DNA from: Fragum whitleyi | Lineage: Eukaryota; Mollusca; Bivalvia; Cardiida; Cardiidae | Length of the DNA: 64,000 nt | Direction: 5' to 3' | Assembly: GCA_948146395.1 (NCBI GenBank) | Contig: OX411547.1 | Span: 28,395,114 to 28,459,113 of the forward strand | In this document: positions 41,881 to 51,443 of the stretch, one piece after another | Numbering within the stretch: the stretch's first letter is position 1 | Layout: each line of letters begins with the position of its first letter | Made by a program: the position numbers and the translations under genes | The notes under the pieces: generated by a model | What the model was told of the DNA's origin: nothing | Seen by the model: only the letters and a program-made list of their open reading frames with translations | Databases searched by the model: none

Positions 41881-42187
41881 TATTTCTTTTCCTGAAATAA
41901 TTAAATTAAAAAGGTTTAACACTGTCCGTAGTATTCAATTTTCTCATTCTGATTTCTTTTTTCAATTGGAATCTAAACTTAGTTAAGCAAGAAAGGAGAA
42001 GTAAGCAGTACTTTTTGTAAGGTAGTATGTCTCTATATATAAGTGTGTTTCTTTGATCAAAGGCTTGAGTCCCAGTATAACTCGACTCATTAGGATTGAC
42101 TGAAGTTCAAATGACTTGGCTATGAGGTCATTTGTCTTTCACGAAACAAAAATTGGAGAGATTTACTGTGTATTCAACAGTTTCAGA
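41881..42187. other. No identifiable feature
   Basis: AT-rich, nothing recognised. Confidence 0.3.
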
Positions 42188-42360
42188 TGCAGAGAGGTCC
42201 AGGGGTGGGGGTAGGGTTCAAAGGAACCCCACTCTAGCCTAATTATCTTATTTTCATGCAGAAAATCAATGAAAATTGTGTACTACTCCTATGTAAAATG
42301 AACCCCCATTTTGGATTGTTCAAACTCCCTTTAATGAAATCCTGGCCCTGTCACAGATTC
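42188..42360 (+). repeat. Dispersed repeat, family S
   Basis: GCAGAGAGGTCCAGGGGTGG, GGGTTCAAAGGAACCCCACT, TCATGCAGAAAATCAATGAA, AATTGTGTACTACTCC, AACCCCCATTTTGG. Comparable in order to 63.06 kb. Confidence 0.55.
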
Positions 42361-42764
42361 AAGGACTTTTACAGTTAAGTTTTGAATAACCAAAACAGGC
42401 TTGTATTTTCAAAATGGGTGACTTAAATGATCAAAGTCTTAAATGTTCAAACTGTGCTGGTAATAAAGAACAAAACCTTTACTTTCAACAAAAAAAATCA
42501 CATAAGCTTATCATCAAAAAATGTAATGCTTGAAATAATCATCCTATTAACACTGGCTTTCTTTGTTTGCTTGTAATTCATGTGTTAAAATTTGAGTAAA
42601 AAGGTCTCTATTTCTCTTTAGAAGGACTAACATGTCAGTTTATTACCAAATTTAATTTCACAATTAAATGTTAAACAGCAATTATAATGTTACATTAACT
42701 TTGACTTTAAAACTTTGTGGTAAAGCGATTTCAATCACATTTTGATCTTTCACCTCATATTTTT
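42361..42764. other. No identifiable feature
   Basis: AT-rich, nothing recognised. Confidence 0.35.
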
Positions 42765-44650
42765 GGTAGATATCTTCATGTACCACCGAGGCAGTCAAAA
42801 GCTTTGTACTTTTGGTATATGTCTTCATGTACCACTGTGGCAGTCAAAAGCTTTGTACTTTTGGTCGATGTCTTCATGTACCACTGTGGCAGTCAAAAGC
42901 TTTGTACTTTTGGTAGATGTCTTCATGTACCACCGAGGCAGTCAAAAGCTTTGTACTTTTGGTATATGTCTTCATGTACCACTGAGGCAGTCAAAAGCTT
43001 TGTACTTTTGGTAGATGTCTTCATGTACACCAAGGCAGTTAAAAGCTTTGTACTTTTGGTATATGTCTTCATGTACACCAAGGCAGTCAAAAGCTTTGTA
43101 CTTTTGGTATATGTCTTCATGTACCACTGAGGCAGTCAAAAGCTTTGTACTTTTGGTATATGTCTTCATGTTCCACTGAGGCAGTCAAAAGCTTTGTACT
43201 TTTGGTATATGTCTTCATGTACACCAAGGCAGTCAAAAGCTTTGTACTTTTGGTATATGTCTTCATGTACACCAAGGCAGTCAAAAGCTTTGTACTTTTG
43301 GTATATGTCTTCATGTACACCAAGGCAGTCAAAAGCTTTGTACTTTTGGTATATGTCTTCATGTACCACCGAGGCAGTCAAAAGCTTTGTACTTTTGGTA
43401 GATATCTTCATGTACCACCGAGGCAGTCAAAAGCTTTGTACTTTTGGTATATGTCTTCGTGTACCACTGAGGCAGTCAAAAGCTTTGTACTTTTGGTATA
43501 TGTCTTCATGTACACCAAGGCAGTTAAAAGCTTTGTACTTTTGGTATATGTCTTCATGTACCACAGAGGCAGTCAAAAGCTTTGTACTTTTGGTATATGT
43601 CTTCATGTACACCAAGGCAGTCAAAAGCTTTGTACTTTTGGTATATGTCTTCATGTACCACTAAGGCAGTCAAAAGCTTTGTACTTTTGGTATATGTCTT
43701 CATGTACACCAAGGCAGTCAAAAGCTTTGTACTTTTGGTATATGTCTTCATGTACCACTGAGGCAGTCAAAAGCTTTGTACTTTTGGTATATGTCTTCAT
43801 GTACCACCGAGGCAGTCAAAAGCTTTGTACTTTTGGTATATGTCTTCATGTACCACCAAGGCAGTCAAAAGCTTTGTACTTTTGGTATATGTCTTCATGT
43901 ACCACTGAGGCAGTCAAAAGCTTTGTACTTTTGGTAGATGTCTTCATGTACACTAAGGCAGTCAAAAGCTTTGTACTTTTGGTATATGTCTTCATGTACC
44001 ACTGAGGCAGTCAAAAGCTTTGTACTTTTGGTATATGTCTTCATGTACACCAAGGCAGTCAAAAGCTTTGTACTTTTGGTATATGTCTTCATGTACACCA
44101 AGGCAGTCAAAAGCTTTGTACTTTTGGTATATGTCTTCATGTACCACCGAGGCAGTCAAAAGCTTTGTACTTTTGGTAGATGTCTTCATGTACCACTGAG
44201 GCAGTCAAAAGCTTTGTACTTTTGGTAGATGTCTTCATGTACACCAAGGCAGTCAAAAGCTTTGTACTTTTGGTATATGTCTTCATGTACCACTGAGGCA
44301 GTCAAAAGCTTTGTACTTTTGGTATATGTCTTCATGTACACCAAGGCAGTTAAAAGCTTTGTACTTTTGGTATATGTCTTCATGTACCACTGAGGCAGTC
44401 AAAAGCTTTGTACTTTTGGTATATGTCTTCATGTACACCAAGGCAGTCAAAAGCTTTGTACTTTTGGTATATGTCTTCATGTACCACTGAGGCAGTCAAA
44501 AGCTTTGTACTTTTGGTATATGTCTTCATGTACACCAAGGCAGTCAAAAGCTTTGTAGTTTTGGTTCAGTCTTCATGTACCACTGAGGCAGTCAAAAGCT
44601 TTGTACTTTTGGTAGATGTCTTCAAGCACCACTGAGGCAGTCAAAAGCTT
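42765..44650. repeat. 48/49-bp minisatellite, 39 units
   Basis: Unit GGTATATGTCTTCATGTACC, ACTGAGGCAGTCAAAAGCTT, TGTACTTTT (49 bp). A common 48-bp variant has GTACACCAAGGCAG in place of GTACCACTGAGGCAG. I count 39 units by the TTCATGTAC landmark; the first three and last two are the most diverged, typical of array edges. Several frames on both strands are open through the array, giving periodic proteins up to 286 aa. These are artefacts of a stop-poor unit whose 49-bp length shifts frame each copy. Confidence 0.92.
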
Positions 44651-44689
44651 AATGTACAGCAGAAAGATTTTGTGACAGCATAAATATTG

Positions 44690-45195
44690 TTAGGGGGCCT
44701 AATGGAAAATGCACTCGACCTGTGACCTAGTGGTCTGTGGTTCCAGCCCCACTGTTGCCAGGGTGTGTATGGGCAAAACACCTAATAGCCAGTGGTGCGT
44801 TTCAAAGATTAAGATTCTTATGAACCTCATTAAGAATTTTAAGATGTAGCATTTTTTCATTAAGATTTTTAAGCTGCTTGATAAGAATCTTAAGATATCT
44901 AAATGAGGAAACAAAGATTGTTTTGTATTGGCTTAAAACGAGTAGCCTTGATGACGTCGAATGTTTTCACTCAAAATTTTGAAAATCTTTTCTTGTGACC
45001 TCTTTATAGTCTTATTTAGCAGGATTTTTCTTCTTGCTCTAAAAAATGCTCTTCAGCCCCAGTTCACCCAGCTGTTAAAATTGGGTAGCAGTGAGTTTAA
45101 ACTACTGCTTTTTCTCAGGGACTGAAAACATCAGGATTGAGTGTTCAAGAGCGATTCTATAAGCTTACGCCTCGTCGCAATTGAACCTAAAAAAA
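44690..45195 (+). mobile_element. SINE-B-like element with internal insertion
   Basis: Head 44693-44800: CTAATGGAAAATGCACTCGA, CCTAGTGGTCTGTGG and TTCCAGCCCCACTG (tRNA-like A/B-box spacing), TGTGTATGGGCAAAACACCT, AATAGCC. Body resumes at about 45053: CAGCCCCAGTTCACCCAGCT, TGGGTAGCAGTGAGTTTAAA, CTCAGGGACTGAAAACATCA, ending at an A-rich run near 45188. Between lies about 250 bp with an inverted repeat (ATTAAGATTCTTAT at 44808 facing GATAAGAATCTTAAG near 44880). Confidence 0.55.
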
Positions 45196-46029
45196 AATAA
45201 ATTAGTATAAACTAAAGCTTTTGCAGACAGTATAAACTATATAACAGAATAAAATATATAGGCCCAGTCATTGGATATTTAAGTAAAAAAAGCGGGGTAT
45301 TAAGGGCACGTAAATTTACTGATTAATCCACGTTTTCTCTCGTTAAAGCCACAGTTTTTGTCCATTAACCTATGTCCATAATCACCCAAAAACGCATGTT
45401 TTATGCAATAATATGGGAAAAACATTGGCCATATTGGTTAATATTAACTTTATTGTTTGACAAGTAGAAGATCAGATAGGGAGTAAAAAGTTGATATTAA
45501 TCTATCGAAGATCTCTTGAATTTCATTTTAAGTATGTATTTACTGAGATGTTAAATTGATATTACACATAGAAATGTAGATGTCAAATAAAAGTAACGCT
45601 ATGAAAAACTATAAAAGGGTATCTTTAACTATTCATGTGTATCAATTTTCGATCGTTTACATTCATAATTGCTCGTAAAACTACTCCGTTATCGATGAGA
45701 CTAATTTTGACAAACATAATATTTCAGTATGAATTTCTTTGTTTGATTGTAGTGATTATGCATTCGTGACATGCCCGACTTACGCGGTTAACTTAGACAT
45801 CAGTCTGTTAACCGACCAAGTCCAATTTTATGGTTGAATTATGCTCTCAATTAGGGGTAAAATTTGGGGAAATAAACCACTAATAGTCCCATCTCAAATA
45901 GATTGAATTTCCCTAAAGAAAATATTTTCATTTAGGGAATCTGTTAAATTATCTCCAAATACAAGTTATTTATGTAACAGTTTCTTGCTTGCTGGCATAA
46001 GATAATAATTTTTTTACTGGCCTTTTGCT
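45196..46029. other. No identifiable feature
   Basis: Unique-looking, AT-rich. No frame above 60 codons and no RNA or repeat recognised. Confidence 0.35.
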
Positions 46030-46440
46030 AGAAACCACCAATCTTTTTTCATCTTGTCTGTCTGTCTGTCCATCTGTATGTCAGTTTCTTGTTAACACAC
46101 CTCCTTAAATGTTATGAATAGATTTGCTAATAAACTTTCACAGAATGTTCCTCATTATGTGACCATAGTTATATTGTCACAACTTTGTGAAACTATTATA
46201 ATAATAATAATGATAATTCTGCATCATTGAAGTTATTTGCTCTGCTGTTTATGGAGAAAATCTCAAGGTATAGCTATCATCGTATTTGTTGACATTTTTG
46301 ATGTCTCTGGTTCTACTCATTAGGCATTCATTAAAATTTTGGCACACATACTCACTACCAAAGTGGATAACTCTAGATTTTGTTCCAAATATACCCCTTT
46401 TTTGGCTTACATTTTTAATCTACTATCCAGCGTCCGACAG
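46030..46440 (+). repeat. CTGT-type element joined to family Q, copy 3
   Basis: TCTTGTCTGTCTGTCTGTCC, TTTCTTGTTAACACACCTCC, TTCACAGAATGTTCCTCA match the CTGT element at 52.8 kb. Then GGAGAAAATCTCAAGGTATA, TTGTTGACATTTTTGATGTC and TTTTGGCACACATACTCACT match Q. It suggests Q is the 3-prime part of the same composite element. Confidence 0.5.
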
Positions 46441-46500
46441 CTATAGGCACCTATATGCAATGCCCATGTTTTAAAAGCCTGGTTGCTCATTGTATTAAAT

Positions 46501-46736
46501 GAGCCTGTGCGTGAGATTTATAACAATTTCATATATGCGCAAAGCAAAGTTTCAGACCAGTCTGTGCATCCGACTTGTGGCCAGGGCCTTCGCCATGCGC
46601 TTAGTAAATAGATAAGGTCTCAGAGTGACTGTAGACCATCAGGTAACATAATATTTACAGTATGTGGCTTTCTACACTACAAATTGTTTGCACCTCACGA
46701 ACAATTCAAATTGTTGGAAATGTCACACACTGGCTC
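46501..46736. mobile_element. MITE family J, complete copy
   Basis: GAGCCTGTGCGTGAGATTTA and TAACAATTT at the left; AATTGTTGGAAATGTCACAC and ACTGGCTC at the right; 236 bp. AAAT flanks both sides. Internal CAGACCAGTCTGTGC and TAGATAAGGTCTCAGAG as in the other copies, in the reverse internal order relative to 16-kb units. Confidence 0.7.
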
Positions 46737-46821
46737 AAATAGTAATTTCCAGTATGTTGCTCCGCAAAGGCTTACAAAGTTTTGAACTGTAACCCTGACA
46801 AGAGATGACATGTGTATTTTC

Positions 46822-46891
46822 AGGCTCAGCGTGAAACAGTTGTAACTGTCAAAAAAGATTTAGGCAGTTACAATTGTTTCCCCCTGAGTGA
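46822..46891. mobile_element. Palindromic element, type B
   Basis: AGGCTCAGCGTGAAACAGTT, GTAACTGTC / TTTAGGCAGTTACAATTG, TTTCCCCCTGAGT. Core partly decayed. Confidence 0.7.
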
Positions 46892-47104
46892 CAGACTAAT
46901 TTGGTTTCTCAAAGATATTTTTAATGCATATAAAGTAATCTGTTTAAAGAGAGTAAATAATGTATGCTGTTTTATAAAGAAAGTAAATAATTAATGCCGC
47001 TTTTTCGAATAAATAAGTTCTAATATTTGCGGATGAATTTATAAGTGTTATGCTCGCGGAGACATTTTGACTGGTTATCGGGGATTCATGCACCTAACAC
47101 CATT
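46892..47104. other. No identifiable feature
   Basis: AT-rich spacer, nothing recognised. Confidence 0.3.
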
Positions 47105-47108
47105 TTAA

Positions 47109-47328
47109 CCCTTTCCTGTTTTAGAAAATTTTGGACCTGTCCAAATTCAAAGGTTTTGCAGACAAAAATTCAAAGTGGATTTAATTTGAAAAATAACCAT
47201 TCAGTAGGGTAGAAAATAGTCTGGAAAAAGAAGTAATTGCTTGTCAGAAGCAATTTCTTCTTTTTTCACTATGTTTTCTCAATCATAAAATCACAGGCAC
47301 ATAAAAAACAGGATTAAACAGCAAAGGG
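47109..47328 (+). mobile_element. TTAA-flanked MITE, family C, copy 4
   Basis: 220 bp between TTAA at 47105-47108 and 47329-47332. CCCTTTCCTGTTTTAGAAA to AAACAGCAAAGGG. Central hairpin AGTAATTGCTTGTCAGAAGC / AATTTCTTC. Confidence 0.85.
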
Positions 47329-47332
47329 TTAA

Positions 47333-47837
47333 AACATGACTGGTTCACAATAGCCGTTTAAATTTGGTATCGTATTTCAATTTATGATCTATGTAAATTA
47401 TGTAAAAAGATATGAATTTCCATTTTATATTTGGGGGATTGATGTCCTTTTATCAGTTAAAGATCTATGAAAGTTGTTTATCTTACTGTCATTATGGTCC
47501 AGGCTTGAAAATTCTTAGGTCTTGAATGAAATTTTCTTTAGGCAACCAAAAGGTCGTATCTAAAGCTTGATACGACATTTGGATTGCCCAACTATGTATA
47601 GAATCACAATTTTGACACTTGAAGAAAAAATTTTGTGTTAAAAAGTGATATCGCTTGTGAATTTAGACCATTAAAATTTCCATTTTTTAATAATATTTTC
47701 TATGATACTAATTTGCTCATAGTTGGTGCAGCGTTTGTTTATGTGACCTTCAGACAGTCTTCTTTCGCAATTTTTAGATCACACTTGTATTGAATTGGCC
47801 AATCAGAGAGCAGTATTTCAAATGTATATATCACAGA
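47333..47837. other. No identifiable feature
   Basis: AT-rich, nothing recognised. Confidence 0.35.
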
Positions 47838-47839
47838 TA

Positions 47840-48873
47840 GGGGAAAACCGTAGAATGTCGGACAGACGTATAATTTCGGACAAACTTTTTAAGATATTTT
47901 TATGAAAAAGCAAATACAACAGCGTTTTTAGAAAATATTTCTATATATTCTAAGATTTATTTCGCATAAGTCAGTTTAATTTCTGATAAAATAATAGATA
48001 TGTTGGTGGAAATAAAACTATTGGAAGTCACAAACCCCTGGCTACCTTGCGAATTGAACTGACATTCATAAATTGCTGACAAATATGGGCTCAATCAACG
48101 GTTAAGAAAATGGTATGGATTGGCGAGAATAAATTGTAAAATGGTTATTATTCGATTAAAATGTCAAAGAGGTAAACAGTTTAAATAAAATAATCAACAA
48201 TTATTTTCTCAGAATCGTAAAATATAGCTTTTTTCGAAGTGTCCGAATTTCCACTTTCAATTTTCAGCAGAAGTAAGAATTCGGACTATATAAATTGTAT
48301 GCTTTGAAAACCAAGTAATATCAATTTATCTCCTTATATCTATTTTCCTTTGAATACATGCTAACTTAATACACGTTTAGACATTTCATGTCGGCGTCGG
48401 TAAATATACTCATTTGACTGTATTCTATTCGAAATATTTGCCAATTTTCAACATCAAAGTTGATGAAATATTAACGTATCTATAGTCAAAGTATTCCTGA
48501 ATTGAAGTTTGAAAGCTTCGTATTAACATTCTTCGTTTACGCTAACAAAATCCGTGACTTTATTCCCCTAATTATTGAAATTCCTTAATTGTCCGAATTT
48601 CACCCTTTGACGATAAACATGTCCGAGTTTTACCGCTTGCATGTCCGAATTTTTACAACCCCGTCCGAATTTATCCGTTTCACAGTACTCTCAATCTTCT
48701 CGTTTTCACAACGTTTTGGCCAGCATTTGCTTGACATTTTTTGGATAAAATGCAAGTTTGATTACCACTCGAGTGATGAGAATACGGCTAGTATCCGGGT
48801 TTCCACCTATAGCTTCAAAATGAAGCCTGAAATAAGGTTGGTAAAAAACGTCCGAATTTACCCGGTTTTCCCC
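47840..48873. mobile_element. 1,034-bp TA-flanked transposon with GTCCGAATTT motif cluster
   Basis: Left TA then GGGGAAAACCG; right CGGTTTTCCCC then TA (48874-48875), so an 11-bp perfect terminal inverted repeat with TA duplication, as in Tc1/mariner-like elements. The 10-mer GTCCGAATTT or a one-base variant occurs at 48241, 48591, 48621, 48643, 48663 and 48850 in + orientation, and the reverse form at 47872 and 48278. This is far more than expected by chance and looks like an array of transposase-binding sites. A 106-aa frame at 48589-48909 runs through the motif cluster and past the element end; it shows no transposase residues. Non-autonomous. Confidence 0.75.
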
Positions 48874-48875
48874 TA

Positions 48876-49193
48876 CAACTCAAGCGCCTTATATACAGAT
48901 ATACAATAGTATGATTTCCAGCACGCAAATCTCGACAGTTTTCGTTTACCGAGTCATATCAAAATGTTATCATTTAGCGATTCTCTCGGAGACATTTTTC
49001 TACAGTCCAAATAAATCAACAGTTCATAGAATGTAACGATCGTCAATTTATAACTTATTCAAGGAGAATTCACATATCACGGCAAATTTTGATATTTTTC
49101 ATCATTGTAGATAAGTAATAATCGACAACCGGATTGATTATAAAAATGCAAAAGATGTAAGAAAAGTGTGGTCTAAGTCAGATAGAATATCTC
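48876..49193. other. No identifiable feature
   Basis: AT-rich, nothing recognised. Confidence 0.3.
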
Positions 49194-49259
49194 GTGCAGC
49201 GGTATATGGGAAATAGACACTCGCTGACGCTTGTGTCTATTTACCATATACAACAGCAC
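49194..49259. repeat. 66-nt stable hairpin of pre-miRNA-like size
   Basis: GTGC (49194), a symmetric 4x4 internal loop, stem GTATATGGGAAATAGACAC (49202-49220) pairing with GTGTCTATTTACCATATAC (49233-49251) with one mismatch, a 12-nt loop TCGCTGACGCTT, and closing GCAC (49256-49259). The geometry resembles an animal miRNA precursor, but palindromic MITE debris is so common here that the repeat explanation is at least as likely. It matches no other repeat in the window. Confidence 0.5.
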
Positions 49260-49609
49260 TTGTTTTCTTTCCAATACTTATGTGCCTTTGGAGAGAGAGA
49301 GAATCGTAATGAGCTAATAGGATTTGAAAAAATGCTAGTTGTTTGAAAATAGAATTAAATGACTAATACATGTTAGTTTTAAGTTAACAGATTTAATTAA
49401 GTCCTGTGAGAAAATTCCTTTATATTTTAAATTGTAACAAGTTCAGTTGAGGATTTAAACGGGATTAAATAAAGAAAAGACAGATTGTTTTACTTGAGTT
49501 TAACTTCTTTAAGTGGATTTAAGGTCCTTGATAGGCATGTGTCATAAATGTATCAAATTACTCATGGTGGTCACATTGCTGCAGATGGCATGCTTTCTGA
49601 TATAATTTA
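49260..49609. other. No identifiable feature
   Basis: AT-rich, nothing recognised. Confidence 0.3.
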
Positions 49610-49618
49610 GATATCATA

Positions 49619-49866
49619 GCCGCCGTCATAGCCCTGTTGGTAGTATGTCGGACTGTCAATCTATAGGTCCCGGGTCCGATCCCCGACAGCGGCACTCACC
49701 CTTTCCGACTATTAGTCTCTTACCAATGGGTTAACAATCATAGACCTATGTGGGATAGTAGCTGGAGGCTAAGAAAGGATGTTATGGTGCTACTGGCGTG
49801 AGAAATACTATGAGGAATCTATTTTTAGGTGCTCCAGCTCGTGCAATATAACTGAAAAATTGTGAG
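49619..49866 (+). mobile_element. SINE-A with tRNA-like head and 9-bp target duplication
   Basis: Flanked by GATATCATA at 49610-49618 and 49867-49875. Head 49620-49694 folds as a tRNA relic: acceptor strands CCCGCCG/CAGCGGC (5 of 7 pairs), A box ATAGCCCTGTTGGTAGTA, anticodon loop CTGTCAA (GTC, Asp-like), B box GGGTCCGATCC. Body: CACTCACCCTTTCCGACTAT, CCAATGGGTTAACAATCATA, GACCTATGTGGGATAGTAGC, TGGAGGCTAAGAAAGGATG, TTTTTAGGTGCTCCAGC. It ends at GAAAAATTGTGAG, lacking the AATC tail of other copies. Confidence 0.85.
49620..49694 (+). pseudogene. tRNA-Asp-like head of SINE-A
   Basis: Retains A and B boxes (internal polymerase III promoter) but the anticodon stem (TCGGA/TCTAT) has only about 2-3 pairs and the T stem 4 of 5, so it is not a functional tRNA. 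It marks the SINE as tRNA-derived. Confidence 0.6.
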
Positions 49867-49876
49867 GATATCATAT

Positions 49877-50108
49877 GAGCTTGTGCATTAGATATCCAAC
49901 AATTTCAAACATGGGCAAAGCAAAGACTCTGACCAGCCTGTGCATCCCCACAGTCTGACCAGAGTTTTCACTATGTGTTTACTAGATAGATAAAACCTCA
50001 CTCAAAGTATCATCGGGTAATTTTATGTTTATAATTTGTGGCTGCCTACCCTACTCAATGTTTGCACCTCAAAAATCTCAAATTGTTGACAATGTCACAC
50101 ACAGGCTC
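49877..50108. mobile_element. MITE family J, complete copy
   Basis: GAGCTTGTGCATTAGATATC and CAACAATTT at the left; AAATTGTTGACAATGTCACA and CACAGGCTC at the right; 232 bp. ATAT on both sides. Internal AAAGACTCTGACCAGCCTGT / CAGTCTGACCAGAGTTTT hairpin. A SINE-A copy abuts its left flank. Confidence 0.75.
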
Positions 50109-50149
50109 ATATCTCTGAAATGTTCACACTGAAGAGAAATCTTTGCAAA

Positions 50150-50255
50150 AATTTAGTCAAAGTCAAAGTGCTGAAAGCACCAGATCAGACTGCCTTTTCC
50201 TCCTGCCTAAGCAGGTTTATTTTGGGTTGAGCACTACAAGGGCTAACCATCAACA
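50150..50255 (+). repeat. Family D fragment
   Basis: AGTGCTGAAAGCACCAGATC, AGACTGCC, CTCCTGCCTAAGCAGG, GGGTTGAGCACTACAAGGG. Hairpin half lost. Confidence 0.45.
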
Positions 50256-50358
50256 TAACAAAATTAAAAAAAACTCTTAAACTCCTTATCACACATGTTT
50301 TACCATTACCCTCCAAAAATATTTCAAAATTATTTATAAACGCAAAATAAAAAGTATT

Positions 50359-50580
50359 TCATGTGACGCCATACAAATTGGCATACAGTAGTAGTTTGAT
50401 TGGCTCCTGCTGAGCAGGTGGGTAGATAAAGATCGTCATTTCAACACTCTCGTCAAAATTAACCTTTAAAGTGTCTTTTGTAATTAATCGTATATCTGAG
50501 ATAGGTAGTACGGTAGATGGATTTTGTGAAAAGGACGCTGGAGTTGACATCGTAAGAGATTTATTGATGTCATAAGCCAT
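50359..50580 (-). CDS. Hypothetical short protein or exon, 73 aa (88 aa from an upstream ATG)
   Basis: I do not recognise a family. On the minus strand ATG at 50580 gives 73 codons to a stop at 50359; an upstream in-frame ATG at 50625 gives 88. The predicted C-terminus (residues YPPAQQEPIKLLLYANLYG) has mixed, protein-like composition, unlike the low-complexity frames elsewhere. The DNA is not part of any repeat in this window and retains several CG dinucleotides. CTAG just before the shorter start could be a 3-prime splice site. There is no poly-A signal AATAAA nearby and no Kozak support. It could be a terminal exon, a decayed gene or chance. Confidence 0.2.
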   Translation of the reverse strand: MAYDINKSLTMSTPASFSQNPSTVLPISDIRLITKDTLKVNFDESVEMTIFIYPPAQQEPIKLLLYANLYGVT

Positions 50581-50639
50581 ATTTAATCTAGTCAGTTTAC
50601 TTAAAATTACCATAAACATTGTCATTAAAACGTAATATT

Positions 50640-51214
50640 AGAGAAACTTCTATGGTTTTGAAATAATTTCTGGGGTTTCACTTAGTGCAATATATGGTAA
50701 TTCTTAAAATAGAAATAAAGACGGCTTCCAAATTGATTTTTATTGAAAATCATAAATAGCGAGTCGTGTAGTCGGATGACGCGTACAATTAGCCCATGCG
50801 AGATGGTCAGATCAGATAGGATGATTTTTGTGTTTGTTTAAATGATATAACACACTGTTTTGTATGATCATTATTTGAAGCTGTTCAATTGAAATAAAAC
50901 CTTTCTGTTAACAGAATCCATATTTTTTTTAACAAGCAAAGTTTTTCTCATGATGATAATAGTTTTTTTTTATTTGAAAACTCATAATTTCCATCACAAT
51001 TTTGTGTCAGATGATGATTTTGTTTTAACTATGTTTGAATGGTTGGTAACAAAAAATTATGCTTAAAAATAATTGATTCCAATTCATCTGTTTCAAGAAG
51101 TTTTCCTATCATATTTTATTTAGTTAAAATGATTGTCAAGTTATAAAGTACCTCCATTTTTTCTCTAAATGTAACCTACAGTTTTCCAAACATAGTAACT
51201 ATTATAATTTACTA
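50640..51214. other. No identifiable feature
   Basis: AT-rich, nothing recognised. Confidence 0.35.
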
Positions 51215-51333
51215 ATTGAATTCAAGAACTTGAAGAACTAGTTCTTAATCCAGTTCAAGAACTAGGAGTTCTTGAACTACCATTTCATGTTCTAGAACAT
51301 TCTAGAACCATTTCTTGAATTTTTTTGCTGGGG
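51215..51333. mobile_element. Family H palindrome-rich element, shortest copy
   Basis: AATTCAAGAACTTGAAGAAC to CATTTCTTGAATTTTTTTGC (then TGGGG). Interior AACTAGTTCTT and TTCTAGAACATTCTAGAA. Left end poorly defined. Confidence 0.6.
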
Positions 51334-51443
51334 TCTTATTACAGGAAATATGGTATATAATGGATAATCATAGTTAGAGGATACTACCCTTATGCTTATG
51401 GTGAAATTTGTTCATATATAAAAGGACAAAACCACTATATTTA

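Noticed and set aside
43145..44005. 286-aa open frame with periodic sequence
   Set aside because: It lies entirely inside the 48/49-bp minisatellite. Other frames and the opposite strand are equally open, and the unit length changes frame each copy.
42717..44635. Possible CRISPR array or spacer-repeat structure
   Set aside because: The full 48/49-bp unit is conserved, with no variable spacers, and the host DNA is eukaryotic. It is a minisatellite.
48589..48909. 106-aa frame as a possible transposase fragment of the K element
   Set aside because: It runs through the GTCCGAATTT array and beyond the right terminus. There is no DDE/DDD-type context.
49620..49694. Functional tRNA-Asp gene
   Set aside because: The anticodon stem and acceptor are broken and SINE body follows directly; the target duplication encloses head plus body.
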